From positions 438,619 through 502,618 of the forward strand of contig VXAU01001757.1 of assembly GCA_013399695.1 (NCBI GenBank): 64,000 nt of DNA. The letters are read 5' to 3'. The notes under the pieces were generated by a model. That model saw only the letters and a list, made by a program, of their open reading frames with translations. It was not told the origin of the DNA and made no database searches. Source of the stretch: Formicarius rufipectus. Lineage: Eukaryota; Chordata; Aves; Passeriformes; Formicariidae. This document shows positions 41,401 through 56,400 of this stretch, in pieces (the stretch's first letter is position 1; every line of letters starts with the position of its first letter). A program made the position numbers and the translations under genes.

Positions 41401-44400
41401 GAGCCTGAGTGCAGAAACTGTGTGCAGAATGAGTAGTGTACACAGTGATGACTACACCATTAGTGGGGGCACTCCCTCCCTTTTGCACATTGCAGCCCTT
41501 TCCCTGGTTTCACCTGGATATCACGTGTCAGAGAGCTGCCTATGAAGGAGGAAAGCAGAGTGAGTATTACTCTCTTACTGGTCTCTTCCTCATCATACCC
41601 ATCTCCATCTTTCTCCTGACCATCCAGCTTGAAGTTTTCTTGTGTATTTGTGTCTGTGGCAATTTCTGGACTAATTTCCAAAACATGAGGAAGGAGTCAC
41701 TGCAGAGCTCTCCTTCTCCAGCTTCTTTTTGAGTCACGTATTTCTAATGGATCTTTACTAAGGGCAATCCAAAGCTCCTGTTGCCACCTGAATCACTGAC
41801 ATCTGAGGGGATATCACTCCCCAAATAAACTACATCCACTGGCAAATGCAGCAGCTCCACTCATTCCCAGGCCATATGACAAAGCACTAAGACTTTACCC
41901 CAAAATAGAATATGTGTTCCTCCCAGTGGCCTTATAAAAAGTGGGAATTGATTCAACTTTATTTCCCAATACACACTACATTTAATGTGCTGCTGCAGTC
42001 ACAGTCACATATAAAAATCAGATGCTACTGTATATAGCAAGGGAATAAAGAGTCCTTCCCTTAAATTTGGGTTTAATTTAGTCTTTCATGAAGCCTTTTC
42101 ACTGGAAACACCATGAAGGCAGAATAATATAGTCTCACCTCATAGTGGACCAGCTCTCAGCAGCAGCACCATATCAAATGGATCATTTCCAAGCAGACTC
42201 TTCCACTGTCATCTCCCACCACCCATCTCCTACGATTTCTAGTGATCCTCGTGGGCCACTCAGAAAAGACAGTTTCAGAGACAAGCACTACTGGCAGTGC
42301 TCCCTGTTTCATCATTAGTCTCAAAGGTGGCTCAAAATGCCTGTTCCATAGGCCTGGCTTATGGAAATGCCCACATTGCCTTTCCCAGCTCACCACACAC
42401 GCCTCACTGCAGCCTTTCCCACCTTCCTTTGTGCATCTGTTTGTCACAAACATTGGGTAGCTTACAATAAAGGAGCATCTCTTACAGGTAAGCCTTGCTG
42501 TCCAGGTTTTCCTCTTTCTCCATCAAGCCCTTCTTGACCCTTAAATAAAAAAACAGAGAGGGAACATGTCTTTGTTCTTGGGTACTTCTGTGGCAATGAA
42601 AGATGGATGTAATGTGCTCTGTGGGGCAGGAGAAGATACACATGGTTTGCATTCTGCTGCTGTAGAAATGGTGAGGCTGTGGACATGCCAAGAAATCACC
42701 AAGAGGAACTGCTAATTATCATCTAAGCAGCAAAGAAGGTGTTCTAATGCATCCCAAAATACACAAAATGCTTATGGAAGTGAACAGGTAAAGACTACTG
42801 TCCTAGAATATAAGGCAGCAGCACTGCCAGCCCAGTGAATTCAAACCCTCCTGTAAATTGCTGTAATGGGTCACTCTGACCAGGTACTTTTGCATGGAGG
42901 TAAAACTTGGTCCATAGAGCCTTTGCAAATCAACACAGATCAACTGGAAAGAGGAGCACAGGGAAATAATTCACAGCCCTGGTCTTGCTTTTGAGAGAAA
43001 AAGATTTTGGAGGCTTCCAAACATCTCTGAATCATGCATTTGGAACAAGACTCACAGGATAACCAGTATCTCCAGGTTCCCCTCGATCGCCTCGGTCACC
43101 AACGGGGCCCTACAACAGCACCACAAAGACTTAAAGTGGATGTCCACAACCTGTCATCTGCAATATCTCAATGGCTTGTGATTGTTCTACAAGCAAAGAA
43201 GCAGCCAAAATAATCCATCCACAAAAATCAGACCAGAATTGATTAGAGAAGGGATTTAAGATCTTACTCTGTCTCCAGGTGGTCCCTGCGGGCCTTCTAC
43301 CTTCCCGTCATCACCTTGTTCTCCCTGTGAATAAAAATGTTAATATCAATACAGACAGCAGATTTTGCAGGAGATGTTTCTGTACAGACCTGATCCAGTC
43401 CTCCCATATCGTGGGCTCATCAGTCAAAGCTCCTGTTGAATTTATTCCCTTTTCATCTAAAGAAAGACTAAACAATTTGGGTTTAGTTGTTTATTTCACA
43501 GCCTGGAATACACTGATTCCTCTCGTTGCATTTCTGGTGGTTGTTTCTGCCTGGTCTAACCCTCCTCCCCAAAGAACCAGGTGCAAAGGGTTATTTTCAA
43601 CAACTCCTAAAATAAAGCAAGCAGGATGTAATTACAACAACGTGGGAAATAGCTCCCTGCCTCTGAATTTTATTGCTGACAGCCCAACCAAATTCTTTAA
43701 TCAAGCATTTCCCCACCCTCCCTGAGTGCTGCCTGGGCTACCAGGGGAGCATGGGTGGTCTCAATGGGCTCCCTGCTTGTCTGCCCCCATCGTGGGCTTG
43801 TCTTACAATCAGCCAGGTGAGAGGGTTGGACTCTCCCCCACTCCTCTCCTCAAGGGGATGCTCCACAGCACGAGCTCAAAGCTCATGGTTTGGCTGGGAG
43901 ATAACATCACCCAGATTATTTATAGCTGAGGTCTCTCTGAAACATCCACAAAGAGATCCCTTAAGACTTAACAGAGACATTATCCTTTTAAATTCTGTGT
44001 ATAAGTCACTCAGGGTCACAATGTCCTATTTTCTCTGGAGCCCAGCTCAGAGAAGGTTGTTTTTTTGCTCTCCATGGAAGATCATTACATTCCAGCTCCT
44101 CTAGTTTTTGCCTACTCCACATCAGAGTCTCTGACACTTTGACTCTTTAGGATGAACACATCTCAGAACTCATTTGATGCTGCAGCTACTGGAGAGAAGG
44201 GTTCTGGGGGTTCTGGCACAGTGGAGCTGCTGTATTTGGTGTGCTTGAGGTGCTCCTAGAGCCTTGAACATCCAAATCTCCAAACACTGCAGATCCAAGT
44301 TTTCCACACACTTCTGTAATTATCAGTGGCTGCACCAACCCTCTCCGGTGTATTTATCATTCTCTTTGATGTTCTCCTCAGGTCACACTCTTGTTTGAGT

Positions 44401-47400
44401 TGTAGCTGCTGATAGTAAGGATGCTTGAGAAATGTCTTGATGATCTTGCCTCTGGGAGAAGCCAATACTGGTGGAGAAAATAGATTTTCTTCAGTGTGAA
44501 CTGGGTCACAGCTTGGAATCGGGGCTGTGCCACCTCTGAGACACGCTGACCCACACTGACTTCTCATGGGGTGAGCCCCAGTAGTGACACTTTCAGCTTG
44601 GCAGAATGAAGCTCAAGCTCTGGCAAAATCTCTTGCAATCTACACCTCAATAGGTAGCAAAGAGCTCAGTGCACCCCCCTCCATGATGTGCTTGATGACA
44701 GTGGCATTTTCTTGTGCTGTTGCTGCCAAAGGTTGGATGAACGTTGCCAGTAGAGACTCACAGGTTATGTCCCTAAGAGATTCTGTGCTGCCTGGGGACT
44801 CCAACCTGCCTGTCTGGGGCTTGGGGGAGATATGGGAGAAGGAATGTATAGAGGGAAGCTCCCAGGATAGCCTGCAAACACAGTACTGAGCAATACGGGT
44901 GGAGAAAGTTGGGTGGCAAAGAGGAAAGAAAGGAAAGTGAAGCCTCACAGGCTCTGCTGAGGGTTTCCAGTGCTACTGAACTTGCTGCTTGAAGCCAGCA
45001 GCAGAATACCTGGCAAGTCGTTTGCTTTCTAGCCACTATCAAAGGAATGTTGGCTAGAAGGGAAACAAACCCACTATTTCTCAACTCTCAGGGGGGAAAA
45101 AAAAAACAACCCAGTGTATGTGTTACTATCCAGAAATCTTGGCACAGATTCCTTCTTCTCAAACAGGATGCGAACACCTTTCCCATTTGGGAACTGAGCT
45201 GAGCGTGATGAACTCAGAGAAAGTTCAAAATTCTGGGGACCCTTGAAGAGCTTCAAGACTCACAGACTTCCTCCCCAAAGCTGAGTTATGGCTTTGTGTC
45301 CCCTTGAGGCTAAACCACACCTTGTCCTTTGTCTTCTGCCTGAGAAAATCCTGCAGCCTGGTCAGCTCTAGGACTGCAAACCCGAGCTCCTCCAGAGCTT
45401 CCTGATGCCTCAGCAGCTCAAGAGGGAGATGAAAGCCCTGCACTAATTCTTCAGAAAGTTGCAGTGAAAAAAAACTTAGTAAAGAGCAGCAAAGTAAACA
45501 TGTTGGGATACAAATGGAAAATGCACGGAGAAGAAGGGAAGGCTTGTTGTTGTTGGCTCCTGTCCCAAAGTGAGATACACCAGTTTGTAATTTTTAAAAG
45601 GATCCCATCTGGACTCCTTTAAGCAGCTGCCAAGTGCAGGCGTCTGCTCAGAGCACGGACTCTTTGAGGAGCTGCAAATGTATTAAATGCGGTGGAGTAG
45701 CTGCCTGGAATGGCCAAGGGAGCTGGATTCCACAACAATGCCTCTCACCAAGCTGCCTTCTTCTCTGGAAAAGGGAAGATCTTCCCCATCATTACAAATC
45801 CTCCTTCAGCACAGCTCCATTTACCAAGTTGCTCAAAACTCACAGAACACTCGTGGTCCCATTTCCATTTTCTCTTGATTTCTCAATTTGAGGCTTCCAC
45901 TTCCATGTTCACACATGTGAGTGAGGTTACAGATGTCTGGAGGGAAGGAATCTGTCTATCCTTAGGCTGGGATCCAGGCAACTCTTAGGAAATAAGGCAG
46001 GATGAATAAGAAAACGTGGATGCAAGACTTGTGTGGAGCACCTGGATGGTGCAGGAAGCTGTGCTGGAGGCTCAGCACACAATGTTGTGCTCTCCCTGTT
46101 CTGCATCTCCTCCTTCTGCTCCCCAGCAAGGTGTCAGCAGACCCTCTGGCCTTCAAGAAAGGCATGAGTGGTCAGTGCCAGTGGCCATTAACAGAGCTGA
46201 CTGCTCTCAGCAGGATGCATTAGATGGTTTGGTGCCTTTGTCAGGCTTCAGCTTAGATATCTGCTGGTAGAATTTCTTTATCATAACATTGCTGTGCTCT
46301 GTTGGCACCAGATCCACTCAGGGAGTCTCTTCTACTGTCCATTTGCAGAAGAACAATCTTGTTGGGGAAAAGCAAAGGGTTTCACTGAGTGCTTCAGATT
46401 AATGACTTGGGGATCATTTGCTACTGGAATTATGGGGGCTTTCAAGATGTTCCAATAAGACAACAGTTGCAATTCAAGCAACAGAGAGACATATCTGCAC
46501 ATCTCTTACTCCTTCTGCTGCAGGGTCAATGGCTGACCTTGCTTTCATAGTCATGACTCACAACCTTTTGCCAGGATGCTCAACAGTGGGACTGTGAGAA
46601 ACTTCTGGGCAGGGTCTCAGCTGACAATGTGCCTGCCCATGAGCTCTTGCATCATTATCCTGGGCTGGCTGTGCTTGGCTAACCCCTGTCACTCCCCACA
46701 CGGGCTCTCAGTGGGATACACCTGAGGAGGAATGCTGCTGAAGCCTGGAAGGGCAAGGGGTGCAGTCTGGGAGGTGGATGGGGCAGAGTTAGAAAGGGTG
46801 GAGGTGGCGAGGAAGTTCATCAAGGCAGAGGTGGAGGTAGAGAGCAGCAAGAACATCACCAGCTGTTCCTCCACGGATGTGTTCCTGCAGCAGGAAATGA
46901 GAGAAAAAGCAGCACGACCACTGTTCATGCCCAAAGCAAAATTTCTGAGGCATGTGAATATGTCAGTGGAACACAAGGATCCACCCTGCCCCACTGACTC
47001 CCAGTCACCAGCACGGGGCTTTGCTGCTGCAGGTGGAGTCTCCAGGCAGAGCACGGTGTCAACAGGGTGTCCTGACAGCAGGAGCCTGAGCTGAGAGGAT
47101 GCATTCAAAGTCCTAGCAAAGACAAGCCCCTATAAACTAATTCTGCAAGTGATGAAGCTCCTGCCTGCACTCCAGCTGCACCCCCACCTGTGTGTCAGAG
47201 GCAAAGCTGAGTGCTATTTTGGTGCTGGGGAGTAGAAAATGAGCAAATAGAGTTCACACATCTCTCCTCTTCGTGGGGATCTCGCAACTGACCAGTCCCC
47301 ATCACCATCACTTCCCACACGGAGGGAGAATCACAGAATGGTTTGGGTTGGAAGGGACCTTAAAGCTAATCTTGTTCCACTCCCTGTAGAGGGAGGCAGG

Positions 47401-50400
47401 AACCTTCCACTAGACAAGGATGTTCCAAGCCCAGTCCAACCTGGCCTTGGACACTTCCAGGAATGGGGCAGCCACAGCTTCTCTGGTCAGCCTGTGCCAG
47501 GGCCTCCCCATCCTCTAAGTAAAGAATTTCCTAATATTTAATCTAAATTCCTCTCCCAGTTTAAAACTGCTCCCCCTTGCCCTATCACCATCTGTCTGTG
47601 TAAGAAGTCACTCCCCCCTTTTTGACGAGCCCCCTTTAAGCACTGGAAGGTCACACTGAGTTCTCCCTGGAGCCTTCTCCAGGGAGACCTCGGGAGGGAG
47701 GGAGGGAGAGAGGGAGCATCACAGCTGAAGGCACGTGAGGGGTTCCAGCAGCTCTGTGAGCAGCCAAGGCCAGCTCCCAGTTCCACCGACAGGAAACCAT
47801 TGAAGGGTGAGTCACTGCTCCAGCCTGAACTGGTTATGGCTGTGCTGACTCAGCAGAAGGGGGAAAGCACCAGGTGAAAGCCACGGTGGAAAGAAGGCTC
47901 TGAGTCAGGGCAGCTGCAGCAAGGGGGGCTCGGCAAGGGGAGGGGGGTGGCAGGTGATGTGGAGCGTGGAGGAGCAATGCCAGCAGCTGATTTCAGCACA
48001 GACAAGGCAGAGTGCTGAGGAGCAGCTCGTTTGTGCAGGGTGTGATTCTGACTTGATCACAGAAAGCTGCTAAGTCTGATTTCTCTTGGCTTGGGGATTG
48101 AGCTGAATTTCTGTGGATGGGGGAAAAACGCGTCCCCAGAGCACACACCAGACAGTTCAGCCTCCAGCACAAGGGCTGGTGGTGTCTGGAAAGCACCTGC
48201 TGGTGGCATGGGTGTCCTGGCACTGCTTTGCAGAGGTAAAGCTGCAGCTTTAGGAGCTTTTTGTGGGGTGGATGTGCTGTTGAGGAGGTACCTCTGCCAT
48301 AGAGAGAGGAGAGTGTGGATTCCCGGGAGTTACAGCAGCAGAGCAATCATCTCCACACCAGCTCAGCTTCCACACGCAGGGAAGATGAGATGGTTAAACA
48401 ACCTCAACTTACCTTTTCCCCCTTTGGCCCTGGTGGTCCAATTGGCCCCGGTGGTCCTGCATGTCCCTGTGGAGAGCAGACAGCATGTGAAGAAGCTGGA
48501 AAGAGCTGCTGGACTGAAAGTCCTCCCTGGTTGCCTGCCAGACCTCACAAACCCTGTGTGGTGCATCCCAGCTTCAGAGAGACACATGGGTGGTGGCAGA
48601 GATGAACTGAAGGCATGTGGAGAAGTTGTGATGATGTAAATGGAGACCAGACAAAGAACTCAACTCAAGATCAGAAATAAATCACAGTTTAAGAACAATT
48701 TACATCGTGCAGTGACAGTTTTGTTGCATTTGAGAGCAGATAAAAGCTGGAAATAAACCCCTTACCTGGTAACCCTTTAAGCCTGGGTCGCCTTGAGCAC
48801 CCATCCTTCCTGGAGCTCCCTGGAGAAGCAAACACAGGGACCATGAGAGCTGCCCGTGGTGTTACCCCATGAGAAGAGGATGCACAGGACTATGCAAAGC
48901 AAAGCTCAGCACCAGGTGGGAGTGTGGCAACCCCTTCTCCTGGCCACCTGTGAGCTCTGCTGCAGCCATCTGAAGGGCTATTGCTTGGCTTTCACCTCTT
49001 ACATGTGGAGAGGCAAGTCAGGAGTCCATTCTATGCCTTTGCCAACCTGCAGCAAGAGGTTCCCCTTCTCATGCAGTTTTGCTGCTAGAAATGGCTGCAT
49101 TTGTGTTCTCTTCATCTGCCCTTCTGAACATCTCTATATCCAAACCAGTGCTGTGCTAGGAACTCCACCAGCAGGACCACGGCTGTGCCTGACCTAATCC
49201 TAAACTGATGGGAGGAAACCTTTCAGTGTGGGCCCTGGGGCCAAGAAAGGAGTTTTCTGTATTGTGATGAGGGCACTGCAAGAGCTGTTTATCACACCTT
49301 TAGCAGACTGAACAAAAGCGTTTTAAATCATCAGATTTAAGTGAATCAAAAACTTTCCATATAATCCCACTTAGTGTGGACCAAAGTCCTTTCCACAAGA
49401 CAGAGTAGTGTCCAGTCTGACAGACTTTGCTTCCTTGGGAAATAATCCATGGAGGCTTTGCCAAAGAATATTAAGTGAGGATATATGGTGAGGCTTTAAT
49501 TTTTAGTACAGGAAAACACTATCAGCAGAACCATCACTCCATCACTCAGTTGCTACTGTTCTGACACCATGACTCCTGGTCCATAAAGAACTCCTGCTTT
49601 TTCACTAAGTTCTACCAGAGTGCAAGAAGTTTCCTTACCAGCCTGCAGTGCATGAGGGTTACTTCAACTCACTGTTGCTGTCCCAGTGGATTTTTTGTCC
49701 TGTGCCTAAAGCAAATTAACTTTCTTCTCTCTCTGCCGTATTATTACTGTTCTCTCTGACAGCCTCACCTTCAGTCCCCAGCTCAAACCCTTTCCCATGC
49801 TAGATTTCTTCTTGCCCCAAGTGTTTTAGATCAGTAGATCAAGAGTGGGTGTAGAAACAGGGCAGAAGTCCAAGGCAGAGTTCCTTATAATAACAGACTT
49901 TGACTTGGAAGCAGCTCTTGCCATGAGTGTGCAGTCTCAAAGGGAAAAATCTTAGCAAAAAATAGCTTATCAGCTCACTCAGCTCAGGAAAAATCCCCAA
50001 TATTTCAGCTATTTCAGCCCATCTGGGGAGTTGTGAAGAACCTCCACGACACAACGTGAGCCGGGCTCACGGGGCACCAACCCACCCACCTCTGTGGAGT
50101 TTCTCCTGTGCTGCTCAGAACAACTATTAAACTCTTCTGGCCAATTAAACCCATCTACCAGCATCTCCCTTTCTGTGCTCTGAAGCCTCTTCTGGGCTCT
50201 CTCCTTCATTCAGGCCTCTGTCCACCTCTGCCAGTCACGTTTCTAGGTGTTGTGTTCAACCATGTTCTCACCATAGGTCCCAGGGTACCTCGGGATCCTT
50301 TAGGGCCTTTGTTCCCCTTCGGCCCCTCCTTCCCTGGGGATCCAGTCTCTCCAAGCTGCCCCTGGTAGCCCTTGCTGCCCTGCAGAGCAAAGGCACATTA

Positions 50401-53400
50401 GTGCAGGACAAAACTGCTTCTACAGATCAATGTGAAAGGTGAGCAATGACAGGATCATCTAAGGAGATCGACATCAACAGGAGATGTTCCCACCTTCTGG
50501 CCAGGCTTGCCCTTTTCCCCCTGTTTTCCTGGTTTCCCTTCTGGTCCCTAGGAGAGGAAAAAAAAAAAAAAAAGGGCTGTTAGAATGGGAAAGCAAAGAA
50601 GTCCCATCCCAACCAGCCATTCCCAGATCACTTTCCTGGTACACTCAACTCTGAGAGCATCCTCACCCACCCCATCCTGTTCCCCTGGGAGCCAACAAGA
50701 AGGCCACGAAGTCATGCAGTTAAGACCACAATTCACAGGTACTACAGTTGGGGTATGGCTGGGTTTAGTTTTTTGCTGCTCCAACAGATGGAGAAGGAAA
50801 GCTCATTTCTTAAAGGTGTATAGATCTCTGTGCTCAGGTGAGCACTGGGCAGCACAGCTGGAAAGTGATACTTCTCATTTTCACATCACATGCTGAAGAC
50901 AGGCAGGTGGGGAAAAACTGCCATGGGATGTGTGTGGCTGTCCCTGGGGATGCACAAGGGGGAATATCTCAGAAATGCACCCACTGAACTGAGAAGTGGG
51001 ACCTACCCAACCTCTGCCACTGAATGGCAGCTGAAATGTGGAAAACACACTTACCCTGACCCCACAAAGCATTTCCTCTGGTCTGCAGAGGAGCTGCCAT
51101 CTGTGCACTGCAGCTTTGTGCTGCTTCATGTGGCACTGAATTGGATATCAACACTTTTTATATGGCTTTAGGTCACTGTCAGCAGAGCCATTGCCTCCAC
51201 AGTAATTCTCCTTATTTTCACCTTGTGAAAACAGGCAGTGGTTTCGTTCTCTGTATCCACCTACCACACACAGCTTTGTGCTCCCAGTGAAAACCTCTTC
51301 CCTCCACTTGTATTATTATCACTGCCACACACAGGAACCACAATATACTGATCAGCCATCTAGAAATGGAGTGGGATGCAAAACTGCAGGTGGGAGCCAC
51401 GGCAAGCAGGGACAGGAATGCTGGGCTGCTCTGAGCACCCAGTGTGGGTGCAGAACCTGCTGCCCCTCCTGGCACCCACAGCACAGAGATCATCTGTGAT
51501 GAGCAGCTAAATGCAGCAGCCTCTCCATGGGGAGCCCATTTCTTTTTTTTTTTGGTGTTTGACCCTCTTGGCTGCAAGGCTGACAGAATATTTTGGATTT
51601 GACAAAAAGAAGCAGAAGTATCACTGAAGAAAATAACTCATGCTTTTTGGCAATCGTGACAAACTTTTCAACAGCATCTCCACATCAGCACAGTATCTCT
51701 CCCCCTGCTCCCCCTCCTCCCAGTTGAGAAGGTATAATTTTCACTATGGTTGATGTTGCAGTCTCAGATGAATAAAAGCAGCTTATAAAACGAGGCATAT
51801 CAGGGGGTTTTAACTCTGATCTGAAACATGGACTTTAGAAGTGCCTGCTCCAAACACAAAGGAGCAATTCAGGCTTCTTATGGCCCTAAAGAATTGTGCC
51901 AGCTCACCTCCCCAAAGGGAATAGCTCCATTTTACCCAAGTCAAACATTTCAGGAGCCCACCTTGCCAACAATATTAGACTTCACAAAGGACAGGTCCCT
52001 GCTGAGCCCTGTTCTGTGTCTCTTCCATACTGCTCAGGGGTTTTGTTTGCTATTTTTTGCCACCACTCTCCAAGAGATAAGTTTTGGAATTACTTTCCCA
52101 CAGATGCTGAGCAGCCACAGGAGATGGTGGGTGCCAAGCCTCCAGTGTCACCCACATGATTTACACTCTTAACAGGAATACAGAGACATTCTCACTAATG
52201 AAAACAGCAGCCTGAGAGATGGCCATCCCCATCCAGCTCTACAGCAGCCCACCCCGAGTGGTGGTACCAGGGCCCTCAGCATCCCCACTCATGGCTTGTG
52301 GGCTGGGTCTGAAGCAGCAGGAACTCCCCCAGACCCTGCTCTGGAGCACAGCTGTGCATTTAGTAGCTTGACAATTTGGAGGGTGAGGAGTGGAATCAGT
52401 AACAGCACTTTACTGTCAAAACAAGACGTGAGTGAATAAATACACAACTGGGGTTTCAATTAGTTGCACAGTGTTTTTCCATCAGTCTCCCTGGAGTGTG
52501 CTCTGAGAGCTTTTGGAAGCACAGGCAGTAGAAATTTCTTGCAAATGGGATAACACCCATTTACGTTAAATCTGTTCCTGACCCAGTGATGGGCAAGCTC
52601 TTGATCTTCTCCAGCAGAACAGTTTTGCACACTCAGAAGTGCTCCTGGATTGCTGTGCTGTGACAGCTCTTGAAACAAACACTTCCATGTTACGGTTCCA
52701 TCCCCAGGATGAGGATGTGTTGCACTGCCTGTAAAAAATACAGACACCAGTGTGTTGATAAGACACACCCCTTGCTGTTGTTGCAAGGCAGGTGGATCCC
52801 ATGCACAGGGTGGTCACGAGGGTCTCACAGCTACTTCAGAAGGGTTTGCAGCACAGCCTGTCTCACTTCACCTGGATACATCTCCCATGGAAGTCCCATG
52901 ACTGGAAATTGCTTCTGACCTGCACTGGGAAATGTCTTTGCTTTTTGAGAAGACAAGTTCAGTCCTTAAACCATCCCATCTGAGAAACAAAATTTTCACA
53001 CTGCTCCTAAAATCTGCCAGCATTCAAGTTCATGCTTGCACCTGCCATCCTGGAGTAAAGATATGGGGCTGGAGTCATCTGGGAGAGGGTACAAAACAAA
53101 ACACAACCTCAACTTTGACAGTACAAGTCCTGCTTTCAAAACTAAACTCGATTCACAGAATACTGTGCCATGTTCAAACAGCTTCTCCACTTTCTCTGGG
53201 TTCCTTCAGCTTGTCTTTCCCCGTTGGTGCTGTCTGAACACAGAGATAGGCCCTGATAAACTCCATGTACTGGTTTTTCCCCTTATGACACATCAGCCTC
53301 ATGGAGCTGGGATGTTCATCTCCTCCAAAAGCCTCTCCTGGGTCCTCCAGCTGGGGTGTGGTTCCTTCTCCATCACCAGATAAAAAAACCTTGGCGGCAT

Positions 53401-56400
53401 CTCCAACTCCTGATAGCAAGACAAGCCATCAGCCACAGTGAGCCATTTCTCTGAACCTCCCTTAACTCCTGACTGATGGTTCAAAGCTTTGCTGGTCCAA
53501 ATAAATGGGTCAAACCACTCTGGTGACACTGTGGGCAGAGATCTTGCAGCCTGAGTCACCTCCTGTCAGGGATGGATCTTTCCCTGCTCTCCCAGCACGC
53601 TTTCTAGGACTTTGGCCAGCGAGCTCTGCTGCTGAGTGGGAAGCCTACCATGTGTCTGATTTTCCTGGATGTGCTTTCTCCAATGGCGCAGGAATTCTGC
53701 CCAGATGAATTTAGAGGCAGTTCAACACTTGTCTGGGGTTCCCAGATATGGAATATCTCTACTTGTGATGATCCAGATGTGGCTGCTGTTGCAATCCCAG
53801 ATGTTCCCAGGGCGCATATGCAGGGGTTTGCACAGTTCCCAGAAATCACTGCACTACCACACATTACACAGGGAATCACAAGCCCAGCAACAACTTTGGT
53901 AACCTTCAGAAAAAGTCATTTCCTCTCCATTCTTCTGACTTATCTGTCCAAGGCTGGAAAGATCACGGAGGAAAAAAAAAACCCCATAAAAATAAAATTC
54001 AATGAGATTATGTCTTTATCCAGGGTCTCCAAAGAACATCAGGAATGTAGCACCTTTCAGTACCTCTTTCACTGCAATGTGAGGTTCCTAAGGTTCCTAC
54101 TGTCTTTGGCAGAGATGGCAGCGAGGGGCAGAAGATGTGCAAAAGCCTCCACATCACAATCACTAAATCCAAGTTCTGTTTGCTGGACTCACATCAGTTG
54201 GGTTAGTGTGCCAAGGCACTGAACACTCGATGCTTTTATTCTTGGTGTTTGTACACATTTTGTTGTATGCTTTGGGTTATGGGTTTGCTGAGAACACAAA
54301 TCCTCTTTCCAAGCTCCTTCCGTGAGCAGAATTATTTTGAAATGGTGATTTCTCTTTAGATGCTGCATTCTTCACTAGAGAAGCATATCAGTACCTCCAG
54401 ATGATGATGGTATTTGTGACCAGGGACAGTGGAAAGCAGTGGTTTTACAAAATCATGTGCCTTCAGCTATGGCAAAATATCCATGGGAAGCAAAAAAATA
54501 TATATAATCTTAGGTCTAACATGTTTAAAATTTCATTGCCATTCTCACTAAGGACCCAGATTTATAATTTTTTTCTTTACTATTGCCTTAGATATTCCCC
54601 TAAGAAAAAGCTGGATGGTTTATTTTCCAATGCAAATTGGTCATTTTTTAAAGGAAAAAAAAAAAGAGACTTTCAGCTGCTGATGGCCTTGACAGCAAAG
54701 TCAGGTCTCTTTCACAGCACAGCAGTAACATTTACTGGGAACAAATAGATGAGCAGCTCAGCTTTAAATTCTCAAGACGCCAACAGTTGAAATCTGTGTT
54801 TGGACAACAACATCCAGAAAAACAAAACAAGGAAGTTGAAGGAACTGCAGAGAGATATGGCCTGAATGGAGCCAAACAACAAACAGGGAAAAAATCCTGA
54901 CCCCAACTTCCCCACACCCAGTGATGCTCTGCTACAGGCACTGGGTCCAGGGACGTGGTTACTGAGATGTGACTCACCATCCTGGTCTGGCTCAGGGGAA
55001 CTGCAGCTCTTGGCATTCCAGAGGGTAGATATGTTCCTGCTTTCCTTGCAGCCCTTGTGGCAGGGCACAGGAGGGAAGCTCTCAAGGGAACAGCACTGAT
55101 TGGAGAGCTTCCCAAAGCCTGTCTCAGACAAGTTCAGGATTGCTCAGGACTGTTGTGGAGCACGAGCACAAGTTTTTTGGGGTGTCATTGAATGAAGGTC
55201 TGAAGTCAATCCTCCCTATGAAATTTGAGGCAGGAAGAAATAGAAGAACCAGAAAACAGTTACTGAGTAAAGAAAAAATGGGGCTGTGGTGACGGGACAA
55301 AAAAAAGCGATAGTCTGAGATGCTGTATGTAGAAAGGGCAGGAAAAGTAAAGGTAGGGAGGATGAACCATAGGATGACCATGCCCATATTGTCCAGGCCC
55401 AGCCAGTGAGCTCATTTAAAGGGAAATGAAAAAGCCCCATATAATTTCCTACCGCTCAGCAATGTCTCCATATGAGAACCTCTACTTAATAAACTTTGAT
55501 GGAGAGAAGCCTCCCCCTATAGAGGACAGTTCACAAGCACTCAGGAAATTAATGGGATTATGGGGGCCAGGCATTTGAAGACATAAATGTTTTGGATTTA
55601 TAAGAAACACATTTCATAATCACTCTGCCTAGCAGTAGTTTGGAAGGGGAGGAGACAGGGCAGCAGCTCCTGAATGAGTATGGGGAAAGAAGAAAGACTC
55701 AACTGTTCTCGAGAAGAAAGACCTGATTGTGCTGTGAGGTTCAGGGGGTTTCACTGGGATCACTGGGAAGTAATGGGCTCTTGGCCTGCTTTGGAAAGCT
55801 GAGTGGGCAGTGCAGGTAGAGCTGGCTGGCTGCATTCAGAGTTACAGCAAATTGGGGAAATCCTATAAAAAGGCCTGGGATGGAAAGACTACAGCCAGAG
55901 TCACTTTGACTTTCCTTTCAGCTGAGCTTGACTCAAAATGGGAATCCAACCCCAAAGTCTTGCATCCCAAACTCTCTGCTTTAGTGCAAATTCTTATCTG
56001 CATGTAGCTGTTGCTCTGAAATGTGCTGCTTTTGGTTTTATGGAGGGGGAGGTCTGTTTTAACCTGGTTTTTCTAAGCAGTCACAATGTAAGGCAGCAAA
56101 GAGAGTCATGCACAGAGCAGTGCTGTGTGCTCTGAGCTGCTCTGCTTTGGTCTGATAGCTCTGAACTGCCACTAATCTGTTGTTTCTGGGTTAACTCCTT
56201 TTCACCCCCCTTCTTTGCCTCTATTTCCTCATCTCTAAGGAAGCAAAGGAGACAAAAATGCCACTAACAGGCTGGATGGATTACTGGGAAGTGCAGCAAG
56301 GCCTCATCCCCACTGAGCTGTGAAGCTTTCACACATGATGACACCAAAATGCTCCAAAAATGAGCCAGTGTTGGACTCTGGTAATGGGGAGGAAAGGGGT

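Larger units (their letters stand above)
29445..43267 (-). other. COL27A1 introns of the 3' half
   Basis: Introns over 300 bases in this block include 29,445-29,974, 30,194-30,892, 32,822-33,758, 33,795-34,511, 35,019-35,596, 35,651-37,281, 37,390-38,816, 39,521-41,032, 41,087-42,485 and 42,540-43,055. Apart from a possible old repeat near 36,540-36,700, a short ATGG repeat at 38,661-38,676 and an ambiguous base at 36,464, nothing is recognisable in them. Confidence 0.6.

Noticed and set aside
53604..54222. Overlapping open frames that at first looked like a decayed inserted element
   Set aside because: No recognisable domain, terminal repeats or target-site duplication, and frames on both strands are equally open.
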